Assembly (NCBI GenBank): GCA_019925095.2
Contig: CM034394.1
Coordinates: 10,056,272 to 10,120,271 of the forward strand
Direction: 5' to 3'
Source of the DNA: Dendrolimus kikuchii
Lineage: Eukaryota > Arthropoda > Insecta > Lepidoptera > Lasiocampidae
Length of the DNA: 64,000 bases
A model generated the notes under the pieces. It was not told the origin of the DNA, did no database searches, and saw only the letters and a program-made list of their open reading frames with translations. How positions within the stretch are numbered: position 1 is the first letter of the stretch; every line of letters starts with the position of its first letter. The position numbers and the translations under genes were made by a program. This document shows positions 13,001-19,469 of the stretch, one piece after another.

Positions 13001-16000
13001 GACAATAACATAATCAAAGATGGTAATTAACATTAACGCATACAAGACCAGGGACCTTCTAATAGTGTAGTCAATTTATACTTTTAAGGACCGACTACAC
13101 ATACATCATTACTATAGCGCATGCTCGTTTAAATGTGAATTATAATTTTCTATATCTACCCAGACGAGAGAACTTATTACATTTTTCCCCTCTATATTCT
13201 TTTGTACAATGGCCATGTTAGGTCTATCCATAGACATTTATATGTTCTATCAGACAACACTGGGGCTAACACACCAACTGATGTGCGTCCAATAATTGTC
13301 TAAATACTTAAAATAGTTCAAAAACAGTAATCAACTTGTCTATAGGCACTAGTCCTGTATGAAATCTTACATGAAAACTCATTTAAATATGACATTTTTA
13401 AGAATAACTTCTAATAGGTTTCGACTAAAAACTTTTTTAAGTTTAAGCTTAGGTCAGTCCGCTCATTATTCTGGTAAAAGAATGTGGTAGACGTTCGTTT
13501 TTGTTGCACATTTCATAATTTGGGATGACTGCAAAAAATTTCTTCAGCACGTTGTATCGCGCGCACGATAAACTGTCCATAGGCTATATTTATAATATGA
13601 ATTTAACTTTAAATATCCTTACCGTATAACTTAATCCGCTATCTGTTCCAGCATCATAAGGATACAAGGGCACTGTTATAGATGTTCTCCAAGTACAATT
13701 GACATTGCACAGCTCTAATGCTGATACTCCGACGATCCAATCTGGTGAAGGAGCCAACTTTGCTGCAAGTGACACCAGGTGATGCCTGGCATCTACACGG
13801 AACACTGCGAAAGTGCTAGGGTTACTCATCCCAGCAACTTGCTGCCATGATATACCCCGGGCCTTTATTATGGTCCGAATATGATCGCTCTAACAAACAA
13901 GAATATAGCAAAGTTAAAGGCAAATCACAAAAATCCTTCAAATTTTACAGGAACCATTATTTATGAGGAAGTAGGAATTTCCAGGCAACTTCACTGCCGT
14001 AAATTGCATACACGAGTAAAATTTTCCGCAATAGAGAGTGCTTTATGATAATTATTTATATTATATAATTATAATATAATATAATTTTAGTCTTTAAGTT
14101 CATGTTTGTATTGGTGTACAATAAAGAGTTATCTATCTATATGTTTATTATTTATATATCATTTATATGTTTTTATAATTTATTATTTATATGTCTTCTG
14201 TAGTGAAAATTCAGAAATACCTTCCATGGCACGTAAAGTTTGCAATTTTAGGGCAATCTAGGAAACTATTTGTAAAATTAGTTTGACTTTGTTTTTAAGT
14301 GTATGATAAGTATCAAATAGAAACAAAGTGGAACCAAGCCAAGTGCCATCCCTCTTATCCTTGCCCCTCTAACCTTTTATAAAGGCTGGCAACAGGTTGG
14401 CTTCGTCCCTAATGTTGCAAACGTTTGTAGGCGACGGTGATCACTTTTCAATAGGTGGGGCATCTGCCTCTTTACCAGCTTCGCAATAAAAAGACCTACC
14501 TCAGCTTTGAGTTCCTTTTCAAGTGCAGTGGTTGCACCATCGTCGGCTAATCTCCTTAGACCAGTACTAGCGACTCTGCCCTCTTGCCACACCCTGTACT
14601 GTACCGTATGAGATGCTCCTATCACGTCTCCAAAATGAGCGCGGGCACTCTCAGGCGGGAATTCACGAGGATGCGTATTACGTGACCAAAGCCCTTCAAA
14701 GGTGACCTTTTTAGAAAAAAATAACTTCCAGAGTTAGGGATTACTGCCAATAATTACTCTTGTGTCCGAAATCACTTAACTTAATAAAATTCATTAAATA
14801 CTTAAGTAAATAAATCTGCACCAATAAATAAAATTTTAATGTCTAGTAATTTCAAAACAAAGGATAAAATCGGAAACGGCGACTTATATGATATTCTCTC
14901 TGTTGAAAAGTTTGTCTCAAATAAACTCCGAAACAGCTCAATGCATTTCAATGAAAGTTTTAGGGAAAGAGAGAATTTTTCGATTTCCTGCAGGATTAAA
15001 AAAATATGAATACAGGTGAATATTTTGCATCCTGCTCATCTCCTCGTATAGTAATTTTTGATTAGTGAAAATATTGTAATGGCTCTTGGCACCGCTCGGT
15101 AAGCTAAAGCTAAAGGAAGATTAACTTAAGCAATTAGAATTAATATAATATTAGAATTTTTCTAGTGGACAGTATTAGAAATAGGTTATTCATAAGAAAA
15201 ACAAAGTACCGGCATAGGCCATAAGTTGCAAAGCTATTATCTTGAAGTAGCAGTAGGCGTTCCACCTTGGTGGGCTGACCTACACAAAGAGGTCGGTAGG
15301 AGCTGAATGGGGAAAGCGGGGGACTGAGATATATCATGTAAATTTCGGAAGGCCCAGGTCCAGTAGCAGATATCATTTATTAGCGGACGATGAAATTTGA
15401 ATACAAAAATTTATATTTACATGACTTTAAAATATTGTAAGAACTGTAACTAAACGAGGCATTCCGCGATCGGTATTAAAGTTAGTGAACCCTTATCAGA
15501 CCCCGAGTGTGTTAGTAAGAAAAATATAGTAAAATTTAGACGGCCAAACAATTCTTATTTAAGCAAAGCATGTTCCGGCACCTCATATTTAGCTTCATCG
15601 CATGCACAACAAGGTTCAACAATAGGCGGTTGTCTTGTAAAACTGGCTGGTGTAGAAGGAGTCGAACACATCTTACGAGCAAGCACCAACGATGTTTTGG
15701 CACCATCAATGGAACCAATACGAGCACATAGCCGAATACAGCCATCCATTAAATTCAACGGTGCATTCCATATAACCTAAAATAGAAAAAAAAATATCTA
15801 GAGAAAATATGCTTTGAATTAAATGTAGACGCAAAAATGACTAGTTTTAACCATAGAAATAAGATAAAAACATATGTAGACACTAAGTACGCAAGTATGT
15901 AAAAATAAATATCCTACTATACAATCTAAAAAATCATTAAAAAGAAGATTAAAAACATAAGATAAAAACCAAACCCGACATTGCCGGCACAGTCGGAGGT

Positions 16001-17053
16001 AATACTTAAAAAAAATAACAAACGAACGTTCAAAACACTTGGCATGACAATCGCCCAATACCGTGCGAAAAATTGAATTCTAAGCCAGGAATCGAACCCG
16101 TGCCTCTGTGTTTCAAAGAGCTATGTTAAACTAGACCACCCAACCACAGACATCGCCCAATTGAAATGTTAGGTTAATTATTATGGGCAGAAAATAGAAA
16201 AGACAAACCTGCACTTCTGTTTTTGGATGTGCAGTCGCATTGTCTACAGCAGGTGTGCAAAATTCAACAAGTTTAGTTTGAGCGTCATAAGCTTGGAAGG
16301 TGCCAAGTGACGGCTTCGATGGGGATGTAGGTTGTAAATCCTCATTATTTTCATTTTGTGCAAAATCTTTGAACGTTTCAGCCCATATTGTAAACCCTAT
16401 GAATGGCGTCGGACCTTGGCCGCTGTCGATTCCTTGCAACGAAACTGAAACCAATAGCGTCTGCGTTTAAAGAAGAATGTTAATTAGTAAAAAATACTCA
16501 AAATCTTATAATTAAATTATTTTACATGTTGATACGATGCTCAAGGGTGCTTTTGCCCTTCTAGCGGATAATACGGTATTTATGTCAGGATGTAACGGAA
16601 GCTTAATAGCATTGGGATATATTCTGCATACGAGAATGATCTGCCGAAGTTTCCCTAAACGATTTGGATTGCAACAAAATGTGGGGTTACACTTATTTAA
16701 AAAGGACGTCATTAAAGTCATTCGAAGGCAGCAAGGTTTTGCTAATGCCCCATGTTGCAACAATCTATAAAGGACGGTGACTACTTTCCATCAGGTGAGC
16801 AATTTGTCTGTTTACATGCTTCGGGCAATAAAAATGTTGAGTAAAGAGAAATACAGAAAAGAATATGTATAGTGAAGTAAAAGCCAAAATCATCACCAGT
16901 ATAAAGTTCCCCGGGCAGAAAAACGTCAGGTTCGCCGGCAACTCCTAGGCGATAATGTGAATCCGCTGGTTGCGCGTGCGCAGGGGCCCGCTCGCATTGC
17001 GGAGGGGTAGTTGCTAGCACGGACACAATGTGCATCACAAATATAAACAGCAT
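750..17053 (-). CDS. F-spondin-like secreted matrix protein (gene span, 11 coding exons)
   Basis: This gene encodes an extracellular adhesion protein of the F-spondin family, about 737 residues. Reading down the minus strand: a signal peptide (MLFIFVMHIVSVLA), a reeler domain (residues about 20-160), a CCACDEAKYE linker, a Spondin_N domain (about 202-410, with WSRNTHP, SPDWIVGVSALELC, YPYDAGTDSG and ARVRLTRLRLYEKSCD), then thrombospondin type 1 repeats with WGHWGPCSVTCG, WSDWSPCEGCG and WGDWSPCSARCG. Exons (minus strand): 17053-16897, 16460-16209, 15776-15582, 14706-14500, 13889-13623, 12155-11990, 11221-11008, 3770-3558, 2985-2937, 2491-2306, 1058-750. All junctions after exon 2 agree in phase; the join of exons 1 and 2 is off by one base. 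Vertebrate F-spondin has six TSRs; only three are seen here. The 7.2 kb intron 3771-11007 holds Copia and maT-like elements. Family assignment is firm; exact orthology is not tested. Confidence 0.9.
1255..1660. repeat. Dispersed repeat, non-LTR or Helitron-like tail
   Basis: The segment ends in GTTTTCGAGAAAACTGATTC and a block reading GGGGTACATTTTTACAC then CTACGGAACTCTAAAA, wording common in lepidopteran dispersed repeats. Similar phrases occur at 17880-17995 and near 46.5 kb in this window. The class is inferred, not shown. Confidence 0.4.
1675..1801 (+). repeat. Short SINE-like repeat, copy A
   Basis: This copy shows the family pattern: GGCAACACGTTGGC, GTGTTGCAAACGTCCATAGG, GGTAACCACTTTCCATCA, GGCCGTCTGCCTGTTTGCC, then an A-rich tail AATAAAAAAG. 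At least nine further copies occur in the window. The pattern matches a widespread lepidopteran SINE-type repeat; the precise family name is not certain. Confidence 0.75.
2306..2491 (-). CDS. Spondin-like gene, exon 10 (TSR3)
   Basis: The acceptor TTGTAG precedes 2491 and the donor GTATGT follows 2306. The 62 codons hold CPVTQWGDWSPCSARCGRGR, the start of a thrombospondin type 1 repeat with its Trp, Cys and Arg layers, followed by a basic stretch (RRLLYKWNKRFAELQ). Phase 0 at both ends fits the neighbouring exons. Confidence 0.85.
2937..2985 (-). CDS. Spondin-like gene, 49-nt micro-exon 9
   Basis: A strong acceptor (TTTTTCTTACAG) and a strong donor (ATG then GTAAGT) bound only 49 bases. It takes one base to finish the codon left by exon 8 and ends in phase 0, which is what exon 10 requires. 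It encodes PPSSHANSTNFDWFFM between two TSRs. Support is splice signals plus phase; no homology is visible in so short a piece. Confidence 0.75.
3155..3330. repeat. Degenerate dispersed repeat
   Basis: TCTTGGTCTACCCC followed by CAGTGGGACC resembles TCTTCGGCCTACCCC and AATGGGACTTG near 8.83 kb. The two stretches look like diverged copies of one family. Both lie inside spondin introns. Confidence 0.35.
3365..3520 (-). repeat. Non-LTR retrotransposon 3' end with (GAAT)n tail
   Basis: On the minus strand this reads GGTTGCCTGGAAGAGATCGC, AAGGCCGCCC, AATAAAGTG and an ATTC tetranucleotide run. This is a familiar 3' UTR layout of lepidopteran non-LTR elements. Only the 3' end is present. It sits in the spondin intron between exons 8 and 9. 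Confidence 0.65.
3558..3770 (-). CDS. Spondin-like gene, exon 8 (TSR2)
   Basis: The frame contains CAVSSWSDWSPCEGCGVRAR and, further on, the Cys pattern HKKC and IPCDAGPC, a full thrombospondin type 1 repeat. The acceptor is GTAACCAG before 3770 and the donor AAA-GTAAGTT after 3558. Phase 2 in and phase 2 out match exons 7 and 9. This is a different frame from the longest Met-initiated open frame on this strand here. Confidence 0.9.
3891..4120 (+). repeat. 3' end of a non-LTR (RTE-like) retrotransposon with TATG tail
   Basis: The frame ends in ARAMNVKEA-type and EWRSVVRAYP-type wording followed by a stop, then a TATG/TGCATG microsatellite. This matches the C-terminal end and tail of RTE-like elements common in Lepidoptera (family assignment from memory). 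The Copia element at 4121 has inserted into this tail. Confidence 0.6.
4121..4382 (+). repeat. Copia 5' LTR
   Basis: It starts TGTTGGAGTTGTAGCTGG and ends GCTTACCTATAATA, so it has the usual TG start but ends TA rather than CA. It matches the 3' LTR at 261 of 262 bases. The preceding GTATG is the target duplication. Confidence 0.95.
4383..4400 (+). other. Candidate primer binding site of the Copia element
   Basis: GGTTTAGGGCCCCAGC follows the 5' LTR directly. It resembles the copia-type site that pairs with an internal fragment of initiator tRNA-Met, from memory of the Drosophila copia site. Pairing was not computed. Confidence 0.5.
4406..6907 (+). CDS. Copia gag, protease and integrase reading frame
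   Basis: The frame codes for a gag region (UBN2/retrotran_gag type), a CCHC zinc knuckle at residues 235-248 (CHYCSQKGHWVRDC), an aspartic protease with D-N-G at 296-298 instead of the usual D-S-G or D-T-G, the GAG-pre-integrase zinc region (YHERFGH, CEGC), and an integrase core with D497, D558 and E594, an exact DD35E spacing. The last residues after the integrase-RT linker are out of frame: a single-base shift near 6880 leads to the stop at 6905-6907. The product packages and integrates the element. The start ATG lies 23 bases after the 5' LTR. Confidence 0.9.
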   Translation: MESVTGKIQIGLLEGKSNWDTWKYKVRCLLRTVPQALEVVEGSFLPPSSEAVEGGDGIGTFNTRLERYIKADATALLILTTNMHEETLRKVMRFTKAREVWLELHRLFDGTDEDKAYNLCMSFFSYKKDQGDDIATHMSKLKNIWTQLNIELKKDNNRELPELLLICKILDTLEESFFPFKSSWLLQPKADRTIENLTSHLCAFERALKIKSNTSQEALVVNKTVQKKKPKAKKCHYCSQKGHWVRDCPKWIGDGRPPKPSQSGTNTSPQVQNITLMVVNACSSERLSDRDNWFVDNGATVHITNRSDFFQDFADFDLNHTVTTADGTSIPAKGKGSVVVESNINGRKEIMTLSNVWYVPSLKRNLFSALAAQDKIPNSMFTSTSTECKLIVNGKTCLIGHRKCNGGLYKLDLKAIITTNHIQVNVVTSQEDLLQIYHERFGHQNPRHVKSLVKRELGIDIPCDGLECEGCIYGKAHRLKFGKRERATRIGELIHTDVCGPFEESFSKFRYFVLFKDDYSSYRHVYFIRQKSDVKDMLVRFIAETKTAGHTIRTILSDNGGEFDNKDFRDILHKHGIIQRLTMPYTPEQNGVSERENRTLVEAARSMMHSHVELPQMLWAELINTATYILNRTGPSRVEDKVPFELWYGKKPKISHLRIIGSECYFHVPKQKRKKLSKKAVKGIFIGYENDDGYRIWDGHQTQRSRDVTFQGEVELRISTGINEDQPSEESRQLQQLNQDRNHDLEGVQNEDHDFVVQGPSSEGDEDDFPDMTEDSVGSHLERDRQIPDQSDRQDDFYDAEDDGHERLIDIQEPKYFLRDRDTLRGIMTLSVL
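6881..7824 (+). CDS. Copia reverse transcriptase segment (frame-shifted from gag-IN)
   Basis: This is the continuation of pol in the next frame. It shows the Copia RT signature: WVFRIKRNPDGSIDKYKARL, FSPVARLGTIR, FDVCTAFLNGKL, LYGLKQAPRCW and the catalytic YVDD at 7498-7509. Homology begins before the first Met of the frame (6964), at about 6883. The frame is lost again near 7813, with a spurious stop at 7822-7824. The enzyme would copy the element RNA into DNA. Confidence 0.9.
7815..8456 (+). CDS. Copia RNase H segment (third frame)
   Basis: A second single-base shift moves pol into this frame. It reads VGTRPDIAYAVG, IFRYLKGT, GYSDADHGGD, STSGVVCMYAG, ISTTEAEIVAASEA and TKHIRFRHFF, typical of Copia RNase H. 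It ends with TAA at 8454-8456, 11 bases before the polypurine tract. Confidence 0.9.
   Translation, partial: LLLVGTRPDIAYAVGVASRKLENPNNSDWQMVKKIFRYLKGTASLGIKYKPSHATCTSIDGYSDADHGGDQHTGRSTSGVVCMYAGGAITWLSQRQASVAISTTEAEIVAASEATRELIWLQRIYSHLTELNDVPSLKVDNEAAIRLAHNPEFHKRTKHIRFRHFFVREKVLNGEVSVTRIGTANQVADIFTKPVPRPRLVQLCTALGLVRSL
8468..8476 (+). other. Polypurine tract of the Copia element
   Basis: GAGGGGAAG lies directly before the 3' LTR, where plus-strand DNA synthesis is primed in LTR elements. Confidence 0.8.
8477..8738 (+). repeat. Copia 3' LTR
   Basis: It is identical to the 5' LTR except A for G at 8697. The right target duplication GTATG follows at 8739-8743. Confidence 0.95.
8745..8905. 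repeat. Degenerate dispersed repeat
   Basis: It carries TCTTCGGCCTACCCC and TAATGGGACTTGG, resembling 3155-3330. No coding content is seen. Confidence 0.35.
9033..10081 (+). pseudogene. Decayed DD37D (maT-like) Tc1/mariner transposase
   Basis: The pieces show an N-terminal helix-turn-helix region (MEWGNKENRIAVITLHKVG, then RKRSGRPRS, a GRPR-type motif), D1 in LFTDEKFF (9493), D2 in FQQD (9781) and D3 in SPDLNPLDYDLW (9893). With the local frameshift allowed for, D2 and D3 are about 37 residues apart, as in the DD37D or maT group. The frame is broken near 9290 and 9790 and by a stop at 9613-9615, so it cannot encode an active enzyme. It lies in the same spondin intron as Copia. Terminal repeats were not found. 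Confidence 0.85.
10100..10955. other. Intronic stretch of the spondin-like gene without recognised genes
   Basis: No exon or known repeat was recognised apart from the perfect hairpin at 10626-10682. Confidence 0.5.
10626..10682. repeat. Perfect 24-bp inverted repeat with 9-nt loop
   Basis: GATCACAAGAATGTAAGTGT (10626 on) is matched exactly by its reverse complement ending at 10682, with GTGTATGTA between the arms. All 24 positions pair. It is not linked to a recognisable transposon. Confidence 0.9.
11008..11221 (-). CDS. Spondin-like gene, exon 7 (TSR1)
   Basis: The acceptor CCTTAG before 11221 and the donor GTCAGT after 11008 enclose a thrombospondin type 1 repeat (WGHWGPCSVTCGPGRASRQR, CRIPLTDYRKCNGP, C). 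It enters in phase 1, as exon 6 leaves it, and leaves in phase 2, as exon 8 needs. Confidence 0.9.
11990..12155 (-). CDS. Spondin-like gene, exon 6 (end of Spondin_N)
   Basis: The frame reads RRVPTIPAAPVR, DVRSPFF and FARVRLTRLRLYEKSCD, the C-terminal end of a Spondin_N domain. It has a TCTAG acceptor and GTGAGG donor and phase 0 in, phase 1 out. It has no Met near its start, so it is easy to miss in an ORF scan. Confidence 0.88.
12230..12348 (+). repeat. 3' end of R1-type non-LTR retrotransposon
   Basis: Its reverse complement reads GGCGGGGGAAATGCTATTTA and CGCACAGTACCGGGTC, nearly the same as the stretch after the poly-T at 34294. The A-run at 12334-12340 is the 3' tail. It lies about 75 bases from spondin exon 6. 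Confidence 0.65.
12360..13580. other. Intron between spondin exons 5 and 6
   Basis: AT-rich sequence with a pyrimidine-rich patch near 12.80-12.85 kb. No gene or recognisable repeat was seen. Confidence 0.5.
13623..13889 (-). CDS. Spondin-like gene, exon 5 (Spondin_N core)
   Basis: It contains HIRTIIKARG, FAVFRVDARHHLVSL, LAPSPDWIVGVSALELC, CTWRTSITVPLYPYD and AGTDSGLSYT, the most conserved part of Spondin_N. The acceptor is TTGTTAG and the donor GTAAGG; both phases are 0. Confidence 0.93.
14060..14150 (+). repeat. Non-LTR tail-like repeat
   Basis: AAGTTCATGTTTGTATTGG, GTACAATAAAGAGTTATC and a TATC run form the usual 3' end of a LINE-type repeat; GACAATAAAGAGTTATC recurs near 48.71 kb. Confidence 0.5.
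14381..14493 (+). repeat. Short SINE-like repeat, copy B
   Basis: It matches copy A (GGCTGGCAACAGGTTGGC, TGTTGCAAACG, GGCGACGGTGATCAC, tail GCAATAAAAAG). It sits six bases from the splice donor of spondin exon 4, so the 5' end of that intron is made of SINE sequence. Confidence 0.75.
14500..14706 (-). CDS. Spondin-like gene, exon 4 (start of Spondin_N)
   Basis: The frame reads VTFEGLWSRNTHPREFPP, HFGDVIGASH, WQEGRVASTG and LEKELKAE, the N-terminal part of Spondin_N. It has an AAAAAG acceptor and GTAGGT donor, 69 codons, phase 0 at both ends. Confidence 0.93.
15582..15776 (-). CDS. Spondin-like gene, exon 3 (end of reeler, CCACDEAKYE linker)
   Basis: It reads VIWNAPLNLMDGC (the last reeler strand) and PPIVEPCCACDEAKYE, a signature that precedes Spondin_N in F-spondin proteins. 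The acceptor is TTTTAG and the donor GTGCCG is weak. It has 65 codons in phase 0. Confidence 0.9.
15915..16152 (-). repeat. tRNA-derived SINE with A and B boxes
   Basis: On the minus strand TGGGTGGTCTAGTTTAAC is an A-box-like stretch and GGTTCGATTCC a B box, as in a pol III promoter, followed by CGGTATTGGGCGATTGTC and GCCGGCAATGTCGGG. The tRNA-like head does not fold as a working tRNA. It lies in the intron between spondin exons 2 and 3. Confidence 0.65.
16209..16460 (-). CDS. Spondin-like gene, exon 2 (reeler core)
   Basis: The frame reads VSVSLQGIDSGQGPTPFIGF, LGTFQAYDA, KLVEFC and VDNATAHPKTEVQ, a reeler domain. It has a CGCAG acceptor and GTTTGT donor, 84 codons. Its start phase (0) does not fit the phase-1 donor of exon 1. 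Confidence 0.88.
16723..16836 (+). repeat. Short SINE-like repeat, copy C
   Basis: CCCCATGTTGCAACAATC, GGACGGTGACTACTTTCC, ATCAGGTGAGCAATTTGTC and tail GGCAATAAAAATG match the family. It lies in the first spondin intron. Confidence 0.7.
16897..17053 (-). CDS. Spondin-like gene, exon 1 (signal peptide and reeler start)
   Basis: ATG at 17053 opens MLFIFVMHIVSVLA, a hydrophobic signal peptide, then PPQCERAPAH and HYRLGVAGEPDVFLPGELYT, the first reeler strand and its PGE turn. The only donor in range is GTGATG after 16897, giving phase 1. The start is chosen because the signal peptide fits a secreted protein. Confidence 0.85.
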
Positions 17054-18329
17054 TATTAATTACTATTTCACTTTTTCTTGTAAGAACGCTTCAGTTAAGA
17101 GTTATTGCAGTAAATTGCCATTTTTTTACTTCACTACAGAACATTGCACATTCTAGTTGTAAGTATTCACCGTTGCTAAAAAATATTCACACGAAGCATA
17201 TCTGAAATTGTTGAATTTTAGCACCACTAAACTAGTATCTGTAACAATGAAGGAGAAACAACTGCTGGAAATGCCGAATAGGTCAAATATAATTTAATAC
17301 AATAAAGAAAACTCATAATGCCAATACATTTTTATACTTTGAATAAAATCAATTTTCACCGTTCCTTGTAGCTAAACAAAGAAAGGTCGTTACCCTTAAA
17401 CTACTTTATTCTAAAGGAAAACAATTTAATACCCTAATATTCGAACCTTACATTAATATAAATCTGAAATATTCATATCAGACATTATTAGTTTTATAAC
17501 CCGATAACATTCCCGTAAGGTAACTGCGGATATAAAATCCACCCGCCCAGCGATCTCGCCCGGCGGCGACTGTGCGACTGGAAGCCTGTGGAAGCAAAAC
17601 ATATATAAACCCCTTCCTGTACTCCAATACAGGTTTTCATGTAAAAAGCCGGTCAATACTGAGTTTTCAATCTGTGAGTACTTTTCAATTTACAGCACCA
17701 GAACAGCTATTACAGTAACTGCCTACTTATTACTATTAGATTATGTAAGTAAGTAATAAGTTTTAGTACTAAATTTCACCTATTTTATTATTTAGTTTAG
17801 TGTACTAAGGAGAAGAATATAATCGATCATGCCGATTATGACATTTCATAGATAAATGGTGTTTATATATTTAATTTTTAAGGATCCGTAGCTATTTTGG
17901 CAGAAACGGATGCCTAAGTTTTCACCATGTTCGTCTGTCCTTGTGTATTACAGTTAATTTTCTCGAAAACTGATGAGTGTACAGGGAAGAGATTTGACAG
18001 GAAGGTGCGGCTTATTTGGTGCTACACAATAGTGTAAAAATATCACAAATACACTAAAATTTAGGTCAGGCTGTTATGTGTATCTAAAGGTTGTATTGAT
18101 AATAATTAGATTTTACAAAATCCTTATGGTGCTCTTTGATGGCTTTTTAATTTAGAGAGACATTAGCTCTAACATAATATTAGCGATATTAGCAAAGTCG
18201 TAAAAATTGTATGTTCTCTTTCTCTAATATTTGAACTATGAAATGGAAAATTCTAAAAAAAAGTTTTTTGTTATAACAACATTTTCAACAAAAATTGATC
18301 TTAACAAGATTTGTTAAGGTAATTTGGAG
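17054..18329. other. Upstream region of the spondin-like gene
   Basis: No coding exon is visible. On the minus strand TTTATATATG near 17.61 kb is a TATA-like box, with CCAGTCGCAC about 30 bases downstream as a weak initiator candidate. A dispersed repeat fragment with GGCAGAAACGGATGCC and TTCGTCTGTCCTTG lies at 17880-17995. All are weak. Confidence 0.35.
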
Positions 18330-18460
18330 ATTAACAGGCCATAAACGGACATTGTAACGGCCACGTTTGTCTAAGGCGGATTAGCGGTTTTGACACATTG
18401 GTTATCTCGATGAACAAGTTCCATCAGGATGTTTTTCTTCACCATGGCACGTGGTTCTAT
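18330..18460 (-). repeat. Diverged tRNA-SINE fragment
   Basis: GTTTTGACACATTGGTTATC and GATGTTTTTCTTCACCATG match the reverse complement of the tRNA-SINE at 39675-39950. The left part GCCATAAACGGACATTG resembles its 3' end. The pol III boxes are not preserved. Confidence 0.5.
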
Positions 18461-19099
18461 CCGGGCAGAAACGGAGAAAGAATACTAATTCCTGCAGCCA
18501 GGCGGCCCGTCGCAAGAGGCGACAAAACAACCTTAAATAAATTAAATAGATTGGTTAAATATATTTGTATTTGCACTTAAAAGAATTAAGAACACAGTTT
18601 CCCAAGAAGCAGCTCTTCAAGCATACCACGGTTATATTGCGTCTGTCCTTCAATACGATTTGCTCATATGGGGAAATTCGACTGACGTAGAAAAAGTATT
18701 TAGATCTCAAAAGAAATGTATACGAGCACTTATACTATTTCCATTTCTTTATTTTCTCGATGACAGCTCCTGTTGAAACTTGAACGAGCGTCTTTTTTAC
18801 ATTATGTATACATTATTTAATAAAAATATGACGCTTACGCACGAACAAGGTCATAGCAGATTCGGAGAAACTGATAGGGATGGAGCTATCGATAAACGTA
18901 ACACGATAACAGACCCAATATTTTTTTACAAAGTGTAAGAAACTAAACTATTGCCGGATAATTTTGTACAAATTTATTAACTAATATTACATTTCATTAC
19001 AAGATGTATTATTATTATTTCACATATATTTATTTACATTCTTTTTTATGTTTTTTTAATACATATATATATATATATATATAAAAAATAAACACATAT

Positions 19100-19405
19100 T
19101 AAAAAAATATAAAAAGATGACGTCCGTCGGCAGCGGGGCCTAGGGTCCAAGCTACCGGTGGTTAAGGCTCCAGAGACAGGAACTTCCTCACAATGCGTGC
19201 CGTGCTCAGGAGAACCGCCTTCTGCATCTGGCCCTTCACCCATTTACCGAGCGAGAGCCTCTCTAGGTGTCGGTCGAGGCTCTTCGCTATTAGACCGTTA
19301 ACAGACACCACTATCGGTACGATGATCGTTGAGTCCATATGCCACATGGCCGTAATCTCGTGCGCGAGGTCAAGGTATTATTATTATTATTATTATTATA
19401 TTATG
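19100..19405 (-). mobile_element. C-terminal end of another non-LTR retrotransposon ORF
   Basis: On the minus strand the frame reads LDLAHEITAMWHMDSTIIVP, IVVSVNGLIAKSL, LERLSLGKWVKGQMQK and LLSTARIVRKFLSLEP then a stop, the conserved C-terminal end of a class of metazoan non-LTR elements. A (TTA)n run at its 5' side and an (AT)n run at 19064-19083 flank it. Confidence 0.6.
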
Positions 19406-19469
19406 TTGATTCTTTATTTATTTATTTTAATCAAAATCTGATGAGTCGTCACTGTCACTCGTTGAGCTC

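Noticed and set aside
16083..16150. Possible functional tRNA gene on the minus strand
   Set aside because: A and B boxes are present, but the arms do not pair properly and the sequence continues into a SINE body.
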